A DNA stretch of 64,000 nt from Zantedeschia hybrid cultivar (lineage: Eukaryota; Streptophyta; Magnoliopsida; Alismatales; Araceae): assembly GCA_030544215.1 (NCBI GenBank), contig JARZZO010000009.1, positions 48,541,129-48,605,128 on the forward strand, written 5' to 3'. Position numbers and translations under genes: made by a program. Shown here piece by piece: positions 11,142-20,615 of the stretch. How positions within the stretch are numbered: position 1 is the stretch's first letter; the number at the start of each line of letters is the position of its first letter. The notes beneath the pieces are model-generated. The model did no database searches, was not told the origin of the DNA, and saw only the letters and a program-made list of their open reading frames with translations.

Positions 11142-12530
11142 TTACATAAAATAGCATTGAAGGAGCTCCACATTCGAGACGCGAGGGAGAGGCTGGTCCG
11201 AGAGGATCTCCAGTCGATAAGCCCCTCGTCGAATGACTTCCTTCACTCGGTAAGGGCCTTCCCAGTTGGGAGATAACTTTCCTGCGACTTCGGCAGGCTT
11301 CGAAACATGGGCATTCCGCAATACGAGGTCCCCGGCTTCAAAGTTTCGAGGCTTCACTCGAGTATTATGATATATGGCCATACATTATTGGTATGCAGCC
11401 AGCCGGATGCGAGCCTAATCTCTAGTCTCTTCCGCAAGATCAAGGTGATCTCTCATGGCTTAGTCATTACTTTGCAAATTATAAGTGAGGACCCTTGGCG
11501 AAGGCAGGCCGATTTCAACCGGGATGACCGCTTCTACTCCGTAAGCCATCCGGAATGGAGTTTCTCCAGTAGGGGTTCGGCTTGTTGTTTAGTAAGCACC
11601 ACAGTACGCTTGGTAATTCCTCCACCCATCGGCCTTTAGCTTCGCCGAGACGGGTTTTCAGCGCTCGCAGTATGCTTCGGTTAGTGACTTCGGCTTGTCC
11701 ATTCGTCTGAGGATGAGCCACCAAAGTGAATTTTTGTAGAATACCGAAGCTTGAGTAGTTGCCTCTGAACCGGTTGCTATCGAATTGCTTGCCATTGTCT
11801 GAGGAGTACTATAGCGGCAAATAATAGACTTCCATACGAAGCTCCAGGCATTATTATCAGTGATAGATGTAAGGGGTTCGACTTCAACCCATTTTGTGAA
11901 ATAATCCACTGTTACAATAAGAAACTTCCTCTGGCCTGTGGCTATGGGAAATGGACCCAGAAGATCATTCCCTATTGGGCGAAAGGCCAGGGATCCGATA
12001 GAGGTGTTAGTATGGTTGCCGACTGATGAATAAGAGAGTTGAACCTCTGACATTGGTCACAATGGCGGACGAGGCTAGCTGCGTCCTCCCGGAGGGTTGG
12101 CCACCAGTATCCTTGCCTTAGGAGTTTATGGGCCAAGGCTCTTCCTCTTGCGTGTGCTCTGCAAATTCCCTCGTGTATTTCCCGAAGGGCATAGTTGGCT
12201 TCAGAAGGGTCAAGGCACCAAAGGAGCGGCCGGCCGAAAGACTTTTTGTACAATATTTCTTCTAGAATTAGGAACTGAGAAGAGCACTGTCCGATGCGTC
12301 TTGCTTCTTTTGCCTCAGATGGGAACTCCTCTCGGAGGATAAAAGCAATTATTGGAGTCATCCAAGTTTCTCCTTCGGAAGTGTCTACTTGCATTACCTT
12401 GGATTCTTGAAGACTGGACTCAGACAGTTCTTCGACCAGGACCATTCGGCTCCCTCCCCCATCATGGGTTGATGCCAGCCGAGAGAGGGCATCGGCCCGA
12501 GTATTCTCGAACTGGGGGATCCGCACAATT
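11142..12530 (-). pseudogene. Element B integrase, frameshifted
   Basis: Read from high to low coordinates: a zinc-binding HHCC region (HEGICRAHARGRALAHKLL then CDQCQRF) at about 12150, the catalytic core with WVEVEPLTSITD near 11880, the NGQAEVTNRS block carrying the catalytic Glu near 11690, and a C-terminal module with NWEGPYRVKEVIRRGAYRLE near 11215. Integrase joins the element's cDNA to host DNA. The domain is broken into four frames by small deletions, and part of the core between the second Asp and the Glu is lost or shifted. The matching integrase of element C is almost intact and confirms the reading. Confidence 0.85.
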
Positions 12531-12576
12531 TCAAAGGAAGCGAACTCAGTAATGATCCATCAATGCGTCTCGACCT

Positions 12577-12960
12577 TCATACTCTCCAGTAATTTGGCTG
12601 ACGATAAGTTGAGTCACTGAATGCCTTTATTTCGAGTGCACCGAGCCTTCTTGTGACCTGAAGGCCTGAGATAAGGGCCTCGTATTCGGCGGCATTATTA
12701 GTGGCCGGGAAGGTGAAGCGCAGGGCATACTCGGTAACAATCCCTTCCGGAGATGCCAGGATCCACCCTGCGCCACTACCCAAAGAGCAAGTGGACCTGT
12801 CAACGTATAATTGCCATTTATTAGTTGAAGGGGATACTAATTCCGAGATGCCTACGGCCTCCGGGTTTATTTTGATGGAGATGGTTGCTTCTTCTGGTGG
12901 GGGAGCCAAGGATGATTCGGGAGTTAATTCTGCGATGAAGTCGGCTAGGGCTTGAGCTTT
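12577..12960 (-). pseudogene. Element B second (archaeal-type) RNase H
   Basis: The minus strand encodes QLYVDRSTCSLGSGAGWIL, ATNNAAEYEALISGLQ and AFSDST, which supply the catalytic Asp, Glu and Asp of an RNase H fold. It lies between the normal RNase H and integrase, the position where Tat-group elements carry an additional archaeal-type RNase H. Frame breaks on both sides make it non-functional. Confidence 0.8.
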
Positions 12961-13011
12961 TATCGCAGTTCGAGGTCTGTAGGAGATGTCGAATTCTCCT
13001 AACTCGATTGC

Positions 13012-14515
13012 CTATTTGGCCAATCTCCCAGACACTTCCGGCCGGGAGAGAACCTGTCTTAGAGGTTGATCAGTGAGGACTTTTATTGAATGTGCGAGGA
13101 AGTAAGGCCGAAGCCTTTTCGCAGATGCGACGAGGTCTAAAGCCAGCTTCTCCAGGGATGGATACCGAAGCTCTGCTCCATGAAGTGCCCGGACAGGGAC
13201 GGCGCTTAGAGCGGCTTCGGATGTAGCGAGATATATGAATAATTGTTCCCCTTCGACAGGCTTGGATAGGACGGGAACCTCAGAGAGATAGGTTTTCAGC
13301 TGATCGAAGGCCAATTGGCATTCGTCTGTCCAAGATAAATTGTTGGTCTTCTTCAGTAACTTGAAAAAGGGAAACAGTGGTCCTCCGCTCTTGACATAAA
13401 ACGGCTTAGCGCCGCAATTCGTCCGCTTAACCTTTGAACTTCCCGGATGTTTGTCAGTGGGCGCATTTGAAAGATAGCCGCGACCTTCGCGGGATTCGCC
13501 TCCACCCCTCGGCAAGTGACCATATAGCCGAGGAACTTCCCAGAAGCTACACCGAAGGCACATTTAGCAGGATTTTGCTTCATTTTGTACCTGCGCAGGG
13601 TAGAGAAGGTTTCAGCCAAATCGGCCAAATGGTTAATGGCGATTCGGATTTTCACTAGCATATCGTCGAAGTAGACTTCCATATTTCAGCCGATTGTGAA
13701 GCGAACATTTTGTTGACGAGGCATTGATAAGTTACTCTAGCATTCTTCAAACTGTAAGGCATCCGGGTGTAACAGTACAAGCCAAGGTCTGTTGTAAAGC
13801 TCGTCTTGTCTTCGTCTTTTGGATGCATCTGGATTTGGTGGTGCCCTGAGTAGGCATCGAGGAAGCTGAGTAGTTCGTGACCGGAAGTGGCGTCCACCAT
13901 TTGGTCTATCCGAGGCAATAGGAAACTGTCCATCGGAAAAGCCTTATTAAGGTTAGTGAAATTAACACACATTCGCTACTTACCATCTTTTTTGTGCACC
14001 ATTACTACATTGGCGATCCAGTCAGGATAATGTACCTCCCGGAGATGTCCCGCATCCAGGCCCTTTTGTACTTCAGCTTAGATTGCCATTCTTCTTTCCT
14101 GATTGAAGGTGCGCCGCTTTTGCTTGACTAGGGGTTGATTCGGATTAACATGTAGATGATGCTCGGCCACCTTTGGGTCGACTCCGGGCATATCCGAAGG
14201 GGACCATGCAAAGACGTCGAGATTCTCTTTCAGGAAGCTGGTTAATCTTTCGGCTTCGGCTTTTTCAAGGTTGAAGCCTATCAATAATGTTCGGCCTTCT
14301 CCTCCCAAGACTGGAATAGTTACAAGTTCTTCTCTTGGGGATGCTTCGGTTGAAGATTCAATTAAAAGAGATTCAGCCGCAGTTTTCCCTTTGACTGAAA
14401 TCATGTAACATTGTCGGACAGCTTTTTTATTCCCTTTTGCCTCGCTGATTCCATGGCTGGTATGGAACTTTAGCTTCTGGTGGTAGGACAAAGGCACTCT
14501 GATTCCTCCGATCAA
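13012..14515 (-). pseudogene. Element B reverse transcriptase and RNase H
   Basis: The region starts with the linker VFAWSPSDMPGVDP near 14190, followed by the RT palm segment SFLDAYSGHHQIQM near 13850 and the active site as VYFDDMLVK near 13670 (Phe where Tyr-Val is usual). The RNase H domain then gives FIYLATSEAALSAV and LTDQPLRQVLSRPEVSGRLAK near 13040-13240, with a short internal deletion, and stops at 13012 where a Trp codon appears to have become TAG. Frames change near 13972, 13682 and 13563. The enzyme would copy element RNA to DNA; this copy cannot. Confidence 0.85.
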
Positions 14516-14518
14516 CCT

Positions 14519-14860
14519 TCAGCCGAAAATGGCGTTATAGGTCGAGTCAATTTTTACAACCGCAAAATCAGTTTCAATGGTTAATTGCCTTGGTGCTGTG
14601 CCGAGGGTCACGGGCAGTCGGACGATGCCTTCCACTCGGCATGGGGCTCCATTGAAGCCAAACAGGGCCCCTCGGTGAGCCTTTATATCAGCTTCAGTTA
14701 GACCCAGTTTCAAGAAACAATCATAAAAAAACCCATTAGGTGCACTCCCGTTATCAACAAAAATACGATGAACATCGTAATTTTTCAATACAACGTTTAC
14801 TACGAGAGCATCATCGTGTGGGACTTGAATGTCAAAGAGGTCTTCTTGGCCGAAGACGAT
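14519..14860 (-). pseudogene. Element B aspartic protease
   Basis: A 90-codon open piece carries HRIFVDNGSAPNGFFYDCF near 14770, the retropepsin active site with DNGSA in place of the commoner DTGSA, followed by a conserved GFNGAPCRVEGIVRLPVTLG segment. DNGS is frequent in Tat-group proteases. The neighbouring pieces are out of frame or stop-separated. Confidence 0.75.
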
Positions 14861-16600
14861 GTCCTCCTAGCGAGAGCGCTTCGGCTCAGCATTGATCGCC
14901 GTCACGTCCGATGATGTATCGGCGCGATGACGACATCGCGCTCCTTCTCCCGGTCCTCTAGATATGACCATGATAGATCCAGCACTAGGCCTCTGGTGTG
15001 ATGCTTCCGCTGTAGTCGAGGCAACTTTCAGTTGAGGTGGCGCTTCCTTGACCGGAAGTTGTGGTTGCCTTGGTACTGCCGGGGCGTCTCGGCCTTGCTG
15101 CTGCTGAGGTTGCACCTGCCTGTATTGTGGCAGGCGGCCTTCCCGGATGAGGCGATCAATCTTCTCTCGAAGGTGTCGGCATTCGTCTGTTGAATGCCCG
15201 GTTTTTCGATGGTATTCACAGTATTTCCGGGAGTCCCTTCAGCGGGGATCGATTTTGATGCACTCAGGCTGTCGGAGTATGCCTTTTACCTCCATAAGCA
15301 TCCGAGAGGGAGGAGTTGGCAACGGCAAGTACTGTTGTTGTGGGGCCCGATGCTTGTCTCGGCCCCACTATTCTCTCCGACACCTTTTGCGAGAGGATTC
15401 TTGATCTTTGATGCGGAGATGTGCTGCTGGTAGGGTGACAGCCGACACAGCTTCGGTGACACTCTTGACCTTGGACATCATCAGGGCTTCCTGATTGATA
15501 TATTTATAAGCCCGGGCCACTAGATCTTGAAAGGTAGGAGGATGTCTCTTCCCAATGGAGCTAAGAAGTCCTTCGTCCATGTACCCACTGATTACGGCGG
15601 AGACCGCAATTGAACTATCCAGGTTTGGAATTTGGGCTGCTTCGGTTCGAAACCTAGTGAAATACTCCTGAAGAGTCTTGGTTGGCCCTTGCTGAATGGC
15701 AAGCAGACTAGCTGAAGTTTTACATTGTCGAGTAACATCATAGAATTGGTCAATGAATAACTGGCCCAGTTGAACCAACGAGTGGATAGAATTGGGTGTC
15801 AATGTTTCAAATCAAGTGGAGGCTGTCTTCTCGAGGGTAAGGGGCAAAAGACGGCAGTGGATTGCTTCGGAAACCCCTCGGACAGTAAGATAGGAATTAA
15901 ATCTCTGGAAATGGCAGACTGGGTCCGTCATGCCATCGTATAGAGGACCTTTCGACAGCTTGAAGTTAGATGGTACTTCAGTGGCTAGAATTTTAGGGGA
16001 GAATGGGGTTTGTTCTAGAATGGTATTGGCGAGAGGTGCTTCATATGGCTAGGACACCATCTGCTGTATCTCCTTCCTCATTTCAGTTAGTCTCCGGTCT
16101 AGCTCTGGAGTTGTAGCAGTAGTAGCGGCCGAGCATCCCTCGGCTTCGGTCGGGTGGATGCCGAACGAAGCGTTGTCCAGCTCCGTCGCCAGGTGGCTGG
16201 CACGCGGGACTCGGCCTTGCGGTCCGAATGGTTCGCTGCGAGTCGGAACCCCATCATTAGGGAACGCCTGTGAGGGTAATGGTTGTCCCTTCATAGGCTG
16301 AGTAGCTGGACAATACTATGGTTGGGGCGACGCCTGCTACACAGGCTGATTCAGTAGCCCCATATGCTGGGCAATAGCCAAAACTATATCGTGCAGCGGT
16401 GTCAAAGAGGTAACGGTAGCCATTAGTGTGGCTACCTATTGCTGGAGCTCTTCCATCCGGTCGTCCCCTGGGAACGACAAGCTCCGGTATTGCCGAGAGG
16501 ACAAATCCCTGCGGAAGGGTAGACAAAACTCCTTCGGCATGAAGTGGTTGCGCTAGAGTCATCCGCGTCTCTGCTTTGTCTTAACCGGATTGCCTCGTCA
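14861..16600 (-). pseudogene. Element B gag
   Basis: The retrotransposon-gag core is open at 15368-15802, with LGQLFIDQFYDVTRQCKTSASLL, EYFTRFRTEAAQIPNLD and KRHPPTFQDLVARAYKYINQEALM. The N-terminal part lies at 16049-16600 in pieces and the C-terminal Gln/Pro-rich part at 14867-15220. In-frame stops and shifts separate the pieces. The same Gag type is found as the relic in element H at 54872-55687. Confidence 0.75.
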
Positions 16601-16628
16601 TCGGTCGATGAGACATGGCTGAAAAGTT

Positions 16629-16647
16629 TCCCAGAGATGGCACCAAG
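16629..16647 (-). other. Primer-binding site of element B
   Basis: Directly inside the 5' LTR the minus strand reads TTGGTGCCATCTCTGGGAA. This resembles the tRNA-Asp type primer site known for Tat and Athila elements (TGGCGCC start), with substitutions. Confidence 0.6.
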
Positions 16648-17207
16648 TGATGCAGCCGAGGCAATCACTGTCGGACTCCGGGATCAGAATCCGAATGTCA
16701 GCCGGATGACCGATAACAGAGAGGGATCCGGACTGAAAGGTGGGCAGAGACTGGGCCGAAACTCCTATGCGAAGAAGGAATCAGTTAGGAAGGGACCTGG
16801 GTCTCGCCCCAGGAGAACCCCCTCCGATGGTTAAGTCAGTCTCGACTGGAAGACTTAATATTCATAAGAAAGAAGAAGCTTGAGTGCTTGTGGTGTACCT
16901 TTTCCGCAGTGAATAGCGCCTCTTTTATAACAGGGGATGAGGGTTCCTTTCTTGTGGTAGTCGATATAGGACTATACTCGGGGGTTTGGAAGGAAATCGC
17001 GAGATTACCCTGTGTTAATAGGCCGAAGGCCTGCTAGCGGTTGGCTGAAATGGGCCGGACCCATCTCGGCCCATAGCGCACTCGGGTTGGGTCGGATACT
17101 GCTGTTTGGTAACTGAATCTGTCATGTGTGGGCCGGACCTGTACTGACCCAATAAGGCATCTGCGCCAATTCTGTTTAATTGGGCCTAATCGGATTCTCC
17201 CCCATCA
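16648..17207 (-). mobile_element. 5' LTR of element B
   Basis: A 560-bp LTR reads TGATGCAGCC at its left edge and ends CCCCATCA at 17207, so the ends are TGATG...CATCA. The C LTR at 18820-19688 has the same ends. A minus-strand TATA motif is at 16924-16931. The primer site abuts its inner edge. Confidence 0.75.
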
Positions 17208-17814
17208 GCTCTCATGGGTTCTAACGTTGCTGAGGGATTAAAATTTAATTTGTCTCTAATATTATTACGGATCAAATCAGTTCAAATTTACTATAAATTT
17301 ATTTGACTTAGGTTGGGCCAAATCAACACAAAATCTACAATGCAACCCATTCTTGGATAGAATAGTCGGGACTCGGGACAAAAATAAGATTCGATTATAC
17401 GGACTTAACTGCCTCACCGTAGCCATGGATCAATATTATAGAATACTAATCAAATAAATAAAAATAGAAAGTAGATGAAATAGAAAAGGCAATAAAACTT
17501 TGTACAATAACACATCAATGGACCATGCTCGTTACTGGAAAATTTTATTTAGATGAAAATAATGTTCAAATTATAACTAAAACATTATCAATATTGCAGG
17601 CTTTGATCAGGTTATGAAAAGAGATATTAATAACCAATTTTTGACAATATGTAATAAGTATACACATATAAAACTAGATATAATTAAAAATAAGCCCAGA
17701 AAAATAAATATTTACAAATGAGCATTTATAGTTCAAGTATTTACGAATAAACTGCTACAGTCCCCGTGAATTGGTGCAAAAAAGCCCGTGACAGTGACAT
17801 CAAAAAAGTGCTCA
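17208..17814. other. AT-rich sequence, unassigned
   Basis: No gene, LTR end or repeat could be recognised in these 600 bases. Confidence 0.4.
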
Positions 17815-18245
17815 CACTAGTAGGAATCATAGTATTCGGGATGGCTATAAAAAGCCATCGCAAATAATACTATTAGCGACGGATTATAGAAAATTCATCG
17901 ATATTATAATATTATTCGTGACGGCTAAAAAAGCTCGTCGCGACGGGTAATAAAAAGTCGTCGCAAATAATATTATTAACGACAGTTAAATGTCATCCAC
18001 CGTTATTATAATATTATTCACGACTGCTAAAAATAAACGTCGTGAATATTTGTGTATTTGCTATGGCTTAACTATAGCTGTCACTATTATAATATTATTC
18101 GCGATGACTAAAAATAGGCGTCGTGAATAATATTATTAGCGATGGTTGAAATGTCATCCATTGCTATTATAATATTATTAGCGACAGTTGCATATAAATT
18201 ATCACCAATAATAGTACTAATCGCAATGGCTATTTTAGCCGTCGC
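17815..18245 (+). mobile_element. End of a CACTA (En/Spm-type) DNA transposon
   Basis: The block opens with CACTAGTAGGAATCAT, a typical plant CACTA terminal inverted repeat. It is followed by subterminal repeats built on GCGACGG/CCGTCGC words (AAAAAGCCATCGCAAATAAT, GTGACGGCTAAAAAAG, GCCGTCGC), alternating in orientation and separated by TTATAATATTATT spacers. Such subterminal arrays bind the CACTA transposase. No opposite end (CTACTAGTG) and no transposase are seen before element C begins at 18820, so this is a fragment or a small non-autonomous copy cut by later events. Confidence 0.75.
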
Positions 18246-18819
18246 TAATATTTTTTATATATTAAATTTATATTTAATATGCTTATACTTAATATTGTAC
18301 TAATGTAAGTTGTAAAATATAAATAGAATATTTAAATTAATTTATCATATAATTATTATTAAGTTATATAATTAAGTACGTAAAATATTATCTAAGCATA
18401 TTATAAATATAGTCATACTAAGTAAATATAGAATATACATATAGTTAAACATACTTAACTAAGTATATTAGTTAATTTAAATATATTAGTTATATTTAAT
18501 TAAATATTATATTACTAAATATTAAGATAAGTATATATTTAACGAGTCATTATTAGTTAAAACTAACATAAGTGTAGTTAAATATAGCATATTTATATAT
18601 TTAACTAATATGGTTAGTGTATAACTAATTATCCTAACTAACAATTATTATGTAAACATTAAGTATATATAAATATTGTTATATATAATTTTTTAAGCAC
18701 GTAATTAATGTAGTTCAATATTTAGTTAACCAATATAACCAATACAAAATAGTTAAATATATAGTATAGTTAAATATAATTAACTTAATATGACATAATT
18801 AATTATATGATATAGTTAT
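18246..18819. other. AT-rich sequence next to CACTA end
   Basis: Very AT-rich DNA made of TTAAATATA-like words. It may be CACTA interior or flank; nothing coding is seen. Confidence 0.4.
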
Positions 18820-19688
18820 TGATGTAGCCGAAGCTATCACGACCGGATTCCGATGCTGGAATCCGAAGTTAGGATCCGAAGCTGGATCGAATCGGAGAAG
18901 AGGCCCGACGGGGACCCAAAACGCAACGAGGGCGGAGACGAGGTCGAAGATCCGATGCCGAGGGACGCCCGGTCAGATGTGGGCCAGCCTACGGAAGGCG
19001 TGGCCGAGGCACCTTCGGACGAGGAGGACCAGCCGTCGAATGGCGTTGTGACCGGAGGGAGAGGACCCGAGGTCGGTGGCCGAGGCCAACTCGGAGAGGT
19101 CGGCGAAGATTCAAACCGAAGCCCCTGCAGAAGGAGGAAAAGAAGAAGAAAAACCAGTCAGTAGGAGTCCCGGGCTTCAGCCCTAAGGAACCCCCTCCGA
19201 CGGTTAAGTTAGCTTCTGAAGATGATTCGATTCAGAAGGCGAAGAAGTGGAAGAAGTAGCTTTAATGCTTTTTGGACTGTAGTCCTTGGGGTCTCGAAGA
19301 CATACCTTTGGTAATAAATAGCTGTGTATTTATAGCGGAGGATAGAGGTTGCTTAACGGTGGCAGCCGATATAGGACTATGTTCTGGGTTTACTAGTAAA
19401 CAGCCATAGTGCCTAACCCTCCCACCGGAGTGGGCCGGATACGGCTACTGGGCCGAAGGGGGTTGGGCCGCTGATGGGCCAGGTGCTGCGGAGTGGGCTG
19501 GAGCCTGTTGGGCCGAGGGCTGCTATGCCGCTTAATAGGTCGAAGACTATTGGACCGCTGACGGGCCGAAGGTTGTTGGGCTACTGACGGGCCGAGGCCC
19601 ACTGGACTGCTTACTGGGCCGAGGGCTGCTTTTGGGCTGATCTGTGTTGGGCTTGCTTAAATGGGCTGAATCGGATTCTGCCTCATCA
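18820..19688 (-). mobile_element. 3' LTR of element C
   Basis: An 869-bp LTR with ends TGATGTAGCC and GCCTCATCA, matching the LTR of element B (16648-17207) at both ends and in patches between. A minus-strand TATA box (TATAAATA, 19327-19334) is present. The open plus frame at 18853-19164 is LTR sequence, not a gene. Confidence 0.75.
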
Positions 19689-19689
19689 C

Positions 19690-19707
19690 ATAGCCTCCCA
19701 CTCTTGC
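19690..19707 (-). other. Polypurine tract of element C
   Basis: The minus strand reads AAGAGTGGGAGGCTATG just before the LTR start, a purine-rich tract in the position where plus-strand DNA synthesis is primed. Confidence 0.55.
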
Positions 19708-20341
19708 CTTCCTCGGTTTCACGAGATGGCGAGAGTAAAGCCTGAAGCCTCCTCGGAGGAGTAATATGATACGTGTTGTTTTTAATTTTCTCGGCTCTGT
19801 CGTAAAGAAGGAACTGCCTTCGGTCGGCCGAGGGTTGGCAACGATCAGCCTCGTCTTAGGCCGGGACTTAGCAACGGATGCTTTCGTTCTCGACTGCAAA
19901 GGGACGAGTCTTCTGAACGTGTCAGAACTTCTGATAAAAGGACGGAAAAGACGTCGAGCTTTCCGTCCAAACGGTCGTGTCGCGAGAAAATACAGGACAC
20001 GCATCGCACATCTGATCGGCTTGCAAAAAGCAGAAAAAGATCCCGTCCGTGACTGATGATCACGCGGATCGCGGGTCACTTTGGCTCTCTGCCCAAGATT
20101 TTACTTGGATCGCCGCCTCTTCTGCTTCCGGTACGCGGATCATAACACGTGGCGAGCATCCGGATGATCAGCCGAAGGGTCGGACCGCATCCGGCCGTAG
20201 ATTTCTTTTTCTCGATCTGGTAACCTCCCCGTCATCATTGCTGAAGGACAGATTACGTGGCGCGCATCTGAGGGAAGCGGTGCCGATGAGGGGGAAGATC
20301 TTGGCCGTCATTTATGGCGAGGAACGCTTTCAACTTTATCC

Positions 20342-20349
20342 TATAAATA
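20342..20349 (+). promoter_or_regulatory. TATA box of the antisense gene
   Basis: TATAAATA in the context CCTATAAATAGGAG, about 270 bases upstream of the ATG at 20616. It is on the strand opposite to the element's own LTR promoter, so the antisense gene seems to have its own core promoter. Confidence 0.6.
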
Positions 20350-20615
20350 GGAGCCCCCCCCCTCAGGGCACTGTTTTGCTTTCTCCTTCTTCTGCGCCTG
20401 TGCCTTCCTGCGAGCATCTTCTCCGAGCTTTCCTGTTTCTCCGGCGAAGAGCGAGCCATCGGAGGTGATTGGGAGCGCCCTGTCTGTCGCCGGGAAGCTC
20501 ATTGTTGCTCAAAGCTGCCACCGGGGAGCTTTTGGTTGTTCCAGAGGTGGTAGGGAGTCGAGGAGATCTTTTTTTTGAGGGTAAGCCTTAATTCTCCTTC
20601 TCTGCTCCGTGATTC

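Larger units (their letters stand above)
10288..17207 (-). mobile_element. Element B: decayed Tat-type Gypsy element
   Basis: A minus-strand element with 5' LTR at 16648-17207, then gag, protease, RT, RNase H, a second RNase H, integrase, a 68-bp tandem repeat and the tail of an antisense gene. The left end is cut at 10288 by insertion of element A. The second RNase H between RNase H and integrase, a tRNA-Asp-like primer site and an antisense gene beyond integrase are known marks of the Tat/Retand group. Coding regions are spread over all three frames with many stops, so it is dead. It is closely related in layout and sequence to element C. Confidence 0.85.
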
